A stretch of DNA of 5,150 nucleotides, taken from NCBI GenBank assembly GCA_913057815.1, contig CAJXOV010000216.1, positions 1 to 5,150 on the forward strand, read 5' to 3'. Of the stretch, positions 1-5,150 are shown one piece after another. A program made the position numbers and the translations under genes. The stretch is from an uncultured Flavobacteriales bacterium (GTDB lineage Bacteria; Bacteroidota; Bacteroidia; Flavobacteriales_D; Sanyastnellaceae). Position 1 is the first letter of the stretch. Each line of letters starts with the position of its first letter. Under the pieces are notes generated by a model, which worked only from the letters and a program-made list of their open reading frames with translations, searched no databases and was not told where the DNA came from.

Positions 1-675
1 GTAATTACTGAATGGGCTGAGGAAGACAGGCCTAGAGAGAAGCTCTTGTTAAAAGGAAAAGCAGCTTTGTCGAATTCTGAATTGATAGCTATTCTTATTG
101 GTTCAGGAAACAGAAACGAAACTGCTGTGGATCTCTCCAAAAGGATCCTTTCAGAAGTAGGAGATAACCTTCATAATTTGGCTAGGTTATCTTTGTCTGA
201 TTTACAGAAATTCAAAGGAATAGGAGAAGCCAAAGCCATCTCTATTCAAGCAGCGCTAGAATTAGGAGCTAGAAAAAGAACTTCTGAAGCAGAAAATAGA
301 AAGAGAATCACCTCTAGTTCAGATGTGAATGAACTTTTTCAAGAAGAATTGTCAGCATTACAGTACGAGGAATTTCATGTGCTACTGCTCAATCAAGCCA
401 ATAAAATATTGAAGAAACAGCTGATTTCTAAAGGAGGAATAAGCAGTTCTATTGCCGACCCCAAGTTGATTTTCGAAGCAGCATTGAACGCTAAAGCTTC
501 TGCATTAATATTAATACATAATCATCCAAGTGGAAATTTAAAGCCCTCTAAACAGGATATAGCTATCACAGCTAAGTTGAAATCTGCAGGACAAGTCTTA
601 GATTTGCCTATACTTGATCATATAATAATAGCAGAAACTGGATTTTACAGCTTTGCAGACGAAGGAATTTTATGA
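1..675 (+). CDS. radC: RadC family protein (MPN/JAMM domain), 5' partial
   Basis: The frame is open from base 1 and already reads EWAEEDRPREKLLLKGKAAL, the conserved RadC N-terminus, so the real start lies just upstream of the window. The in-frame TTG at 46 is not the start. Of the 224 visible residues, about 60-85 form a helix-hairpin-helix segment (KFKGIGEAKA) typical of DNA-binding proteins. The C-terminal half is the MPN domain. Its JAMM zinc site, HNHPSGNLKPSKQD (H173, H175, S183, D186 in visible numbering), is intact in HxH-x7-S-x2-D form. The C-terminus is complete and ends in the usual way for the family. RadC proteins were named for DNA repair, but the E. coli radC mutation was later assigned to recG, so the cellular role and peptidase activity are unproven. 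It shares an ATGA overlap with the epimerase gene, so translational coupling is likely. Confidence 0.95.
   Translation, partial: VITEWAEEDRPREKLLLKGKAALSNSELIAILIGSGNRNETAVDLSKRILSEVGDNLHNLARLSLSDLQKFKGIGEAKAISIQAALELGARKRTSEAENRKRITSSSDVNELFQEELSALQYEEFHVLLLNQANKILKKQLISKGGISSSIADPKLIFEAALNAKASALILIHNHPSGNLKPSKQDIAITAKLKSAGQVLDLPILDHIIIAETGFYSFADEGIL
662..666 (+). promoter_or_regulatory. Shine-Dalgarno-like AAGGA for wecB
   Basis: AAGGA lies inside the last codons of radC, five bases before the ATG at 672. It is a good Shine-Dalgarno match for a group of bacteria that often lacks one. Together with the ATGA stop/start overlap it supports the ATG at 672 as the real start of the epimerase gene. 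Confidence 0.5.
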
Positions 676-1820
676 AAACTATTCTCACAGTAATAGGGGC
701 TAGACCTCAGATAATTAAAGCAGCAGCTGTTAGCCGGGCTATAAGAGAAGATTTTAAGGGAGAGTTAAAAGAGGTTTTAGTTCATACTGGTCAGCATTAT
801 GACTCTTCTATGAGTCAAATTTTCATAGATCAGATGGGAATTCCAGATCCTGATATTAACTTGAATGCAGGTAGTGGGTCTCATGGAAAGCAAACTGCTT
901 TTATGCTGGAAAAAATAGAAGAACAAATAGATACGCTTAAGCCAGATGGAATTCTAGTATACGGTGATACGAATAGTACACTTGCAGCAGCTTTAGCAGC
1001 CTCTAAAATGCACATTCCTGTTATTCACGTGGAAGCAGGTTTGAGGTCTTTTAATAAACGCATGCCTGAGGAAATAAACAGAATAGGATGTGATCATGTA
1101 AGTACTATGTTGTTTAGCCCTACCGCTGCTGGTATAGCTAATTTGGCTAACGAAAACTTTAATTTAGACTCAGTTCCGCCATTCTCCATAGATTCGCCTG
1201 CGGTGTATCATAGCGGAGATGTTATGTTTGATAATAGTCTTTACTTTTCTAAAATCTCTGAAACTAATTCTACCATCTTAGATGATTTAGAGTTAAGAGG
1301 ACAAAATTTCATCTTATCTACTATTCATAGGCCTTCAAATACTGATAGCAAAGAGCGTTTAGAAAGGCTAATGGAAACACTTCTTGAAATTTCTGAAGAA
1401 AGTAAGATTCCTGTTATTCTGCCACTCCATCCTAGAACTAAGTCTAAATTAGAACAATTCTTCTCGGAAGGATCACTGTTGACTAAGCTGGAAAAAAGCG
1501 AATATTTTAAATTTATTCCACCTTGTGGCTTTTTAGATATCATAGCGTTAGAGAAAAACTGCAGCATGGTAATGACTGATTCTGGCGGAATCCAAAAAGA
1601 GGCTTACTTCTTTAGCAAGCCATGCCTAGTATTCAGACCTCAAACAGAATGGGTAGAAATCGTTCAATCTGGTTGTGCTAGATTGGTGGATTCTGATCCT
1701 ATGAAGATCAAAGAGGGATATGAGTATTTTAAGAATAATTCTGATTTAAAGTTTCCATCTATTTTCGGAAACGGAAAGGCTGCACATTTTATTTGTGATC
1801 AGTTAGTAAAACATTTGTAG
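672..1820 (+). CDS. wecB: Non-hydrolysing UDP-GlcNAc 2-epimerase (WecB/WbpI family)
   Basis: This 382-residue cytoplasmic enzyme has the normal family length and a GT-B-like two-domain fold. The family interconverts UDP-GlcNAc and UDP-ManNAc, the precursor of ManNAc and ManNAcA sugars in surface polysaccharides. Visible motifs in order are VIGARPQIIK (7-16), VHTGQHYD (37-44), YGDTNSTLAA (97-106), HVEAGLRSFN (119-128), MPEEINR (131-137), STIHRPSNTD (216-225), PLHPRTK (251-257) and TDSGGIQKEA (302-311). D99, E121, E134 and H219 match the catalytic residues known from E. coli WecB. Several features (GDVMFD, QKEAYFF, TEWVE) are closer, from memory, to WbpI-type enzymes that epimerise UDP-2,3-diacetamido-glucuronate, so the exact substrate is open. 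The gene overlaps radC by four bases and sits two bases before the deacetylase gene, which suggests a shared glycan role. The family call is firm and the substrate is not. Confidence 0.93.
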   Translation: MKTILTVIGARPQIIKAAAVSRAIREDFKGELKEVLVHTGQHYDSSMSQIFIDQMGIPDPDINLNAGSGSHGKQTAFMLEKIEEQIDTLKPDGILVYGDTNSTLAAALAASKMHIPVIHVEAGLRSFNKRMPEEINRIGCDHVSTMLFSPTAAGIANLANENFNLDSVPPFSIDSPAVYHSGDVMFDNSLYFSKISETNSTILDDLELRGQNFILSTIHRPSNTDSKERLERLMETLLEISEESKIPVILPLHPRTKSKLEQFFSEGSLLTKLEKSEYFKFIPPCGFLDIIALEKNCSMVMTDSGGIQKEAYFFSKPCLVFRPQTEWVEIVQSGCARLVDSDPMKIKEGYEYFKNNSDLKFPSIFGNGKAAHFICDQLVKHL

Positions 1821-1822
1821 CC

Positions 1823-3109
1823 ATGATTTGGATTTACTCAAGTATAAAATCAGAGCGACTTTCATATGTATGTGATTTTATTTTCAGGAGTATTCTTCAA
1901 GAGAATTATGCATTAGTTTATGAGACCGATGAATTTGATGATAAAGATGGTGTGAAGCTGAATTATTCTGCTGAGTCTTTAGAAGGAATTCAGATATTTC
2001 CTAGTGGTCTTCTGGAGGATACAGGGATTAGACAGCAAGTATTGAATTCTGGAACTTGGGGTGATCTCCCTACCTTATTTTCTTACTCTTCAGAGAAAAT
2101 TCCTTTCGATATATTTTCAGCCACGTTTTATCTGATTAGCAGATATGAAGAATACTTGCCTTCAACTAGAGATAAGCATGATAGATTTGAATGTGAAGGG
2201 AGTATTCTTACTAATTTAAAATGCTTGGATAAACCCATCATAGACAATTGGTGTGTTAAGTTTCAAGAAGTTTTAACCGGAAAATCTGAGCTTTCTAGAA
2301 CATATAAATACATATCTACTATAGATGTGGATAACGCATACGCTTATAATTTCAAATCATTACTTGTCAAATTTGGATCAACATTTAAATCGGTTTTGTC
2401 TTGGAATAAAAATGACCTAAAAACTAGGTTAGGTTGTTATTTTAGACAACAGTCTGACCCTTACGACACATATGACTTTATTAATTCAGTTCATTCCGAA
2501 AATCAAGTAGAATGCACATTTTTCTTCCTGCTTTCTGATAGAAACGAATGGGATAAGAATTTGCCTTTTACGAATAAACATTTAAGAGCTTTGGTCTCAG
2601 CGTTGCAACGCCAAAATACCATAGCAATTCACCCTGGTTACCTCAGTTATAAAAGTGCTGAAACTATGCTTGAAGAAAAGTTAAGACTAGAGCACATTAC
2701 GGAAGAGTCCGTGACCCAAAGTAGACAGCATTTTTTGAAATTTAGTTTTCCTGAAACTCCTCGAAATTTGCTCAGAGCTGGAATAAAAGAAGATTACACG
2801 TTAGGTTATGCTGAGCAAATAGGATTTAGAGCTGGAACTTGTACACCTTTTCGATTCTTTGATTTAGAAAAGAATGAAATAACTGAGCTTGTTTTTCACT
2901 CTTCAGCTGTTATGGATGCCACTCTAAATAGATATTTAAAATTAACTCCTGAAGAAGCTGTTGAAAGTGTAGCGGAAGTCATAAAAGAGGTTAAAGCGGT
3001 GAATGGAGAGTTGGTTACCATCTGGCACAACGAAACTTTAAGCGAACTTCGTGAATGGAAAGGGTGGAAACATGTCTTCGGAGAAGTTGTGTCTTTGGCT
3101 AAGTCTTAA
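1823..3109 (+). CDS. Polysaccharide deacetylase-like protein (DUF7033 + NodB fold)
   Basis: This 428-residue protein matches, by recall, a Bacteroidota family with an N-terminal DUF7033 region and a C-terminal NodB-like (CE4) region. The N-terminal half carries the family hallmark FDIFSATFYLISRYEEYLP (residues 95-113). The NodB-like part begins at STIDVDNAYAY (165-175), where D168 and D170 occupy the place of the catalytic/metal aspartates. It continues with AIHPGY (268-273), SRQHFLKF (299-306), GFRAGTCTPFRFFDL (334-348) and a terminal TIWHNE (399-404). No signal peptide or membrane segment is evident, so it appears cytoplasmic. CE4 enzymes remove N- or O-acetyl groups from glycans such as chitin-like, peptidoglycan or surface polysaccharides; the substrate here is unknown. 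The canonical HSxxH metal motif is incomplete (H270, but L274 at the second His position). The start is two bases after the epimerase stop, which favours a joint role. No Shine-Dalgarno is visible. Confidence 0.85.
   Translation: MIWIYSSIKSERLSYVCDFIFRSILQENYALVYETDEFDDKDGVKLNYSAESLEGIQIFPSGLLEDTGIRQQVLNSGTWGDLPTLFSYSSEKIPFDIFSATFYLISRYEEYLPSTRDKHDRFECEGSILTNLKCLDKPIIDNWCVKFQEVLTGKSELSRTYKYISTIDVDNAYAYNFKSLLVKFGSTFKSVLSWNKNDLKTRLGCYFRQQSDPYDTYDFINSVHSENQVECTFFFLLSDRNEWDKNLPFTNKHLRALVSALQRQNTIAIHPGYLSYKSAETMLEEKLRLEHITEESVTQSRQHFLKFSFPETPRNLLRAGIKEDYTLGYAEQIGFRAGTCTPFRFFDLEKNEITELVFHSSAVMDATLNRYLKLTPEEAVESVAEVIKEVKAVNGELVTIWHNETLSELREWKGWKHVFGEVVSLAKS
3059..3068 (+). promoter_or_regulatory. 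Purine-rich ribosome-binding-like stretch inside the deacetylase gene
   Basis: AAAGGGTGGA lies directly before the ATG at 3072, with the AAAGGG part seven bases from it. It is the best Shine-Dalgarno-like sequence near the possible starts of the membrane protein, and it favours ATG 3072 over the GTG at 3051 or the TTG at 3114. The stretch also encodes part of the deacetylase C-terminus, so part of the match may be chance. Confidence 0.35.
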
Positions 3110-3605
3110 AAAATTGGATTGGTTAGAAATTATATCGAATATTGGATTATTCATCTGGACTGGATTAAAGTTCATGATGTTCTCACCGGTGGTAGCGTTA
3201 AAGTTTAGTTTCTGGACAGGTTTCTTTATGAATGTAAGTGCAGGATTCACGGGAGTTTCTTTCTTCTACTTTCTCAGTGATTACTTCATGGAGCGAGCTC
3301 ATAAAAAGAGAGTTCGAAGATTGAAAAATGGAACAGCTAAACCAAATAAAATATTTACTTGGTTAAATAAGTTTTTAGTTAGAGGAAAAAGAAGCTTAGG
3401 TCTATTTGGCATAGCCATTCTAACTCCCATGTTTATTTCCATTCCTGTAGGTTCGATAATCACAGCTAAATTCTTCACACATAAAAAGGGGGCGTATCCT
3501 GCCTTACTTTTGGCGGTAGTTTTCTGGGCCTTTGTAGTTGGTGGATTAGCCAGTTTTTTCCCGGATTTATTTGAAACTATTTTTCCTGAAACGAATGAGC
3601 CTTAA
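3072..3605 (+). CDS. Small multi-pass membrane protein of unknown function
   Basis: I do not recognise this protein with certainty. From ATG 3072 it has 177 residues and about four hydrophobic segments: roughly residues 18-44 (around SNIGLFIWTGLKFMMF), 47-69 (around WTGFFMNVSAGFTG), 107-134 (FGIAILTPMFISIPVGS) and 142-163 (YPALLLAVVFWAFVVGGLAS). Between segments 2 and 3 is a strongly basic loop (ERAHKKRVRR and following), which should be cytoplasmic by the positive-inside rule. The Gly/Pro-rich third segment loosely recalls small multi-drug export (PF06695) or DedA-like proteins, but the likeness is weak. The start is uncertain: GTG 3051 would add seven residues and TTG 3114 would remove fourteen. 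With ATG 3072 it overlaps the deacetylase gene by 38 bases in another frame, and its end overlaps the HAD gene by 11. Its place behind two glycan genes hints at an envelope role, but this is only inference. Confidence 0.75.
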   Translation: MSSEKLCLWLSLKKLDWLEIISNIGLFIWTGLKFMMFSPVVALKFSFWTGFFMNVSAGFTGVSFFYFLSDYFMERAHKKRVRRLKNGTAKPNKIFTWLNKFLVRGKRSLGLFGIAILTPMFISIPVGSIITAKFFTHKKGAYPALLLAVVFWAFVVGGLASFFPDLFETIFPETNEP

Positions 3606-4302
3606 GTACGAACATATAATCTGGGATTTAGACCATACTTTATGGGATTTTGATACCAATTCTAAAGAAACTATCCTAGAGTTGCTCCATGAGTTTAAGC
3701 TCATCGGAGATCCTATCCAGGATGAACTAAAGTTCTTAGAGGATTATATTAAAATAAACAGACACTGCTGGGATTTATACCAAGTAGGAGAGATGGATAA
3801 AGCCACACTGCGGTACACCCGGTTTCAGCAGGCTTTTGAATTACATGGTGTGCCTACAGAGTCTAGTAGAGAGCTCTCAGATAGATTTTGTGAAGACTAT
3901 GTGGTAAGGTGTCCAAAGAAAAGTGCACTCATTGATGGTACGTTAGAAATTCTTGATTACCTCAAAGAGAAAAACTATAAGATGTGCATTATGACCAATG
4001 GCTTCATAGAAGCTCAGCACGTTAAAATGCATGTTTCAGGATTAAATCCATATTTTAATCATGTGTTTATTTCTGAAAACTTAAAAGCTAAAAAACCAGA
4101 TCCAAAGGCTTATCATGCAGTGTTAAATGCTTTAAATACAAAAGTTGAAAACTGTATAATGATAGGAGATTCGGCATCTAGTGATATTCAAGGTGCTGTT
4201 AATGTAGGTATGGATTCTATTCATTTTTTACCCGATGGATCTACTGAGACTAAGGGATCTTATGCTATTGAACAATTAATGCAGATAAAGGAGATTCTTT
4301 AA
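3595..4302 (+). CDS. yjjG: YjjG-family HAD phosphatase (noncanonical pyrimidine nucleotidase)
   Basis: This 235-residue cytoplasmic HAD hydrolase has all four motifs: DLDHT (11-15, nucleophile D11 and acid/base D13), T134 in IMTNG, K166/K167 in KAKKPDP, and GDSASSD (191-197, metal ligands D192 and D197). The N-terminal IIWDLDHTLWDF and the helical cap after it are typical of the YjjG group. That group dephosphorylates nucleoside monophosphates, including damaged or analogue pyrimidine nucleotides, and so cleans the nucleotide pool. The ATG at 3595 is chosen because the protein then begins with MSLKYEHIIWDLDHT, as in relatives. An in-frame TTG at 3571 would add eight unconserved residues. The start overlaps the upstream membrane protein by 11 bases, so the two are probably co-translated. 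No clear Shine-Dalgarno precedes it. The phosphatase family is certain; the substrate range is inferred from the family. Confidence 0.88.
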   Translation: MSLKYEHIIWDLDHTLWDFDTNSKETILELLHEFKLIGDPIQDELKFLEDYIKINRHCWDLYQVGEMDKATLRYTRFQQAFELHGVPTESSRELSDRFCEDYVVRCPKKSALIDGTLEILDYLKEKNYKMCIMTNGFIEAQHVKMHVSGLNPYFNHVFISENLKAKKPDPKAYHAVLNALNTKVENCIMIGDSASSDIQGAVNVGMDSIHFLPDGSTETKGSYAIEQLMQIKEIL

Positions 4303-4334
4303 ATTTTAATTGTGCATGATAGAGTTTAATTGAA

Positions 4335-4352
4335 TCTTAAGAAGATTTAAGA
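4335..4352 (+). repeat. Short AT-rich inverted repeat after yjjG
   Basis: TCTTAA (4335-4340) and TTAAGA (4347-4352) are perfect inverted copies around a six-base centre, and a G-T pair can extend the stem by one. The stem is short and AT-rich. The nearest T-run (4364-4368) begins 11 bases after it, so it is not a convincing intrinsic terminator. It could be a weak hairpin or a protein site, or chance in AT-rich DNA. Confidence 0.3.
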
Positions 4353-4371
4353 CATCTGTGAAGTTTTTAGG

Positions 4372-4401
4372 TTAATGAATTCTTTCTAAAGTCTATCTTT
4401 G
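4372..4401 (+). promoter_or_regulatory. Candidate Bacteroidota-type promoter for the DUF3467 gene
   Basis: TATCTTTG (4394-4401) is an exact match to the Bacteroidota -7 consensus TAnnTTTG. A TTA at 4372-4374, one base from the -33 TTG, lies 19 bases upstream of it, which is the expected spacing. Transcription would begin around 4406-4410 and leave a short, A-rich leader before the ATG at 4424. The site is in the only sizeable intergenic gap of the window (4303-4423), which strengthens the call. It suggests that the DUF3467 gene, and perhaps the gene after it, can be transcribed apart from the upstream cluster. Confidence 0.6.
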
Positions 4402-4423
4402 TTTAGCATTAAAAATCAAGAAA

Positions 4424-4747
4424 ATGGCAGAAGAGCAGAAACCTCAAAAAGGAAAAATTAATATTGAACTTTCAGAAGAAATGTCTGAAGGAATTTATTC
4501 TAATCTAGCAGTTATTACTCACTCTAATTCAGAGTTTGTTCTTGATTTTATTCGAGTAATGCCTGGAGTTCCTAAGGCTAAAGTGAAGTCTAGAATTATT
4601 TTGACTCCTCAACATGCTAAACGTTTAATGGGAGCATTAAATGAAAACGTTAGAAAATTCGAAGCACAAAACGGACCGATAAAGGAAATCAAAGGAATGG
4701 AACAAACCATGCCTATGAATTTTAGCGGACCACAGGGTGAGGCATAA
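4424..4747 (+). CDS. DUF3467 domain-containing protein
   Basis: This 107-residue soluble protein is recognised by INIELSEEMSEGIYSNLAVI (12-31), then SEFVLDFIRVMPGVPKAKV (36-54), RIILTPQHAKRLM (57-69) and a short tail with MNFSGP. Together they cover the whole DUF3467 (PF11950) domain at its usual length. The biochemical role is not known. In many Bacteroidota, as I recall, this gene lies directly after rpoC, which has led to the idea of a link to transcription. Here it follows a yjjG-type gene instead. There are no membrane segments, signal peptide or catalytic motif. The leader is A-rich without a Shine-Dalgarno, as is common in this phylum, and a good promoter candidate ends about 22 bases before the ATG. 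The start is firm because the domain begins only about a dozen residues later. Confidence 0.92.
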   Translation: MAEEQKPQKGKINIELSEEMSEGIYSNLAVITHSNSEFVLDFIRVMPGVPKAKVKSRIILTPQHAKRLMGALNENVRKFEAQNGPIKEIKGMEQTMPMNFSGPQGEA

Positions 4748-4810
4748 GATAGATGCTGTGGTGTTTTAACGTGTTTGTTCCAGATATGATGGAAACCAAA
4801 ACCTGAGCTA

Positions 4811-5150
4811 ATGTTAGAAAATATTGGAATGGAACTTCTGGTGAAACTAATTTGTATGTTTCTGATGTTTTCTATGATTTGGTGGCTAGTTTTCAAATCC
4901 AGTAGGTTAATGAAATTGTTGAAATCTGATCTTGGATGGTTGCTAGCATTACTAATCATTGTGCTGTCAATGGTTTTTTCCTCTTATACGGGAGAGTATA
5001 TTTCAAAAATGGTTTTTCCATGGAATTCTAATTTTGGAAAGGAGAGAAATGAAGAACGGAAATCAGAAGGAATTCCCTTAATAGAAGAGAACTGGGAGTG
5101 TGTTCCTGCCATGGGAAACCAGTTTAGAAAATGGTATCTTGATTCAAAAG
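4811..5150 (+). CDS. Unrecognised two-helix membrane protein, 3' partial
   Basis: The frame opens at ATG 4811 and stays open to the window edge, giving 113 residues without a stop. An in-frame TGA at 4787-4789 limits how far upstream it could begin. ATG 4811 is the first ATG after it; a second ATG at 4829 is possible. Residues 8-28 (around LICMFLMFSMIWWLVF) and 42-58 (LGWLLALLIIVLSMVF) look like membrane helices. Between them is a short basic stretch (KSSRLMKLLK) that should be cytoplasmic. The part after residue 60 would then be outside the cytoplasmic membrane; it is charged (GKERNEERK) and contains ENWECVPAMG. I know no family that this matches. The minus-strand frame over the same bases has no recognisable protein. 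The gene begins 63 bases after the DUF3467 stop with no terminator seen between, so it may share that transcript. Confidence 0.65.
   Translation, partial: MLENIGMELLVKLICMFLMFSMIWWLVFKSSRLMKLLKSDLGWLLALLIIVLSMVFSSYTGEYISKMVFPWNSNFGKERNEERKSEGIPLIEENWECVPAMGNQFRKWYLDSK

Noticed and set aside
188..195. TATCTTTG, identical to the -7 element before the DUF3467 gene, inside radC.
   Set aside because: It lies in the middle of a conserved coding region and has no TTG-type -33 element 17-19 bases upstream. No gene start follows at a sensible distance.
1325..1567. Minus-strand open frame of 80 residues inside the epimerase gene.
   Set aside because: It lies fully opposite a conserved gene and its translation shows no recognisable motif, so it is a shadow frame.
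3038..3250. Minus-strand open frame of 70 residues across the deacetylase/membrane protein junction.
   Set aside because: Both + strand genes explain this DNA and the translation is low-complexity and unfamiliar.
4335..4368. Inverted repeat plus later T-run as a rho-independent terminator for yjjG.
   Set aside because: The stem is only six or seven AT-rich pairs and the T-run begins 11 bases downstream, not at the stem base, so it is listed only as a repeat.
4786..4806. Tiny frame MMETKT ending five bases before ATG 4811, a possible leader peptide.
   Set aside because: At six codons it is too short to tell from chance, with no ribosome-binding site or attenuator-like hairpin.
4609..4959. 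Minus-strand open frame of 116 residues across the DUF3467 gene end and the last gene.
   Set aside because: It is antisense to the conserved DUF3467 C-terminus and to a + strand frame with clear membrane helices, and has no recognisable domain.
1..5150. Signs of a mobile element, CRISPR array, phage or toxin-antitoxin module.
   Set aside because: No direct-repeat array, transposase or integrase motif, terminal inverted repeat or small toxin-like pair was seen, and base composition looks even across the window.

Overview
This is an AT-rich chromosomal window that looks like Bacteroidota, most likely a Cytophagales-type bacterium. Three things point there: a DUF3467 protein of the type conserved in that phylum, a DUF7033-type polysaccharide deacetylase, and a promoter that fits the Bacteroidota TAnnTTTG -7 element rather than an E. 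coli -10. All genes are on the + strand. There are no tRNA or rRNA genes, insertion sequences, CRISPR arrays or phage genes.

Layout. Positions 1-675 carry a RadC/MPN-domain protein whose first codons lie before the window. It overlaps the next gene by ATGA. Positions 672-1820 encode a non-hydrolysing UDP-GlcNAc 2-epimerase (WecB family, with WbpI-like sequence features). Two bases later comes a 428-residue NodB-fold polysaccharide deacetylase-like protein (1823-3109). Its 3' end overlaps a small multi-pass membrane protein of unknown function (about 3072-3605), which in turn overlaps a YjjG-type HAD nucleotidase (3595-4302). These five genes are packed with overlaps or a 2-base gap and probably form one transcription unit. 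A 121-base gap then holds a candidate promoter for a small DUF3467 protein (4424-4747). The last gene (from 4811) is a two-helix membrane protein that runs off the right edge and is not recognised.

How the genes may work together. The epimerase (UDP-ManNAc or a related 2-epimer) and the deacetylase-like protein are a plausible pair for making or trimming a surface N-acetylated glycan. The adjacent membrane protein could serve the same envelope process, but nothing in its sequence proves it. RadC and the YjjG-type phosphatase look like housekeeping genes sharing the transcript. The window reads as an ordinary core-genome region. The points most worth a second look are the atypical NodB motif in the deacetylase, the substrate ambiguity of the epimerase, and the uncharacterised membrane proteins. 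I found no convincing sign of a new defence or mobile system.
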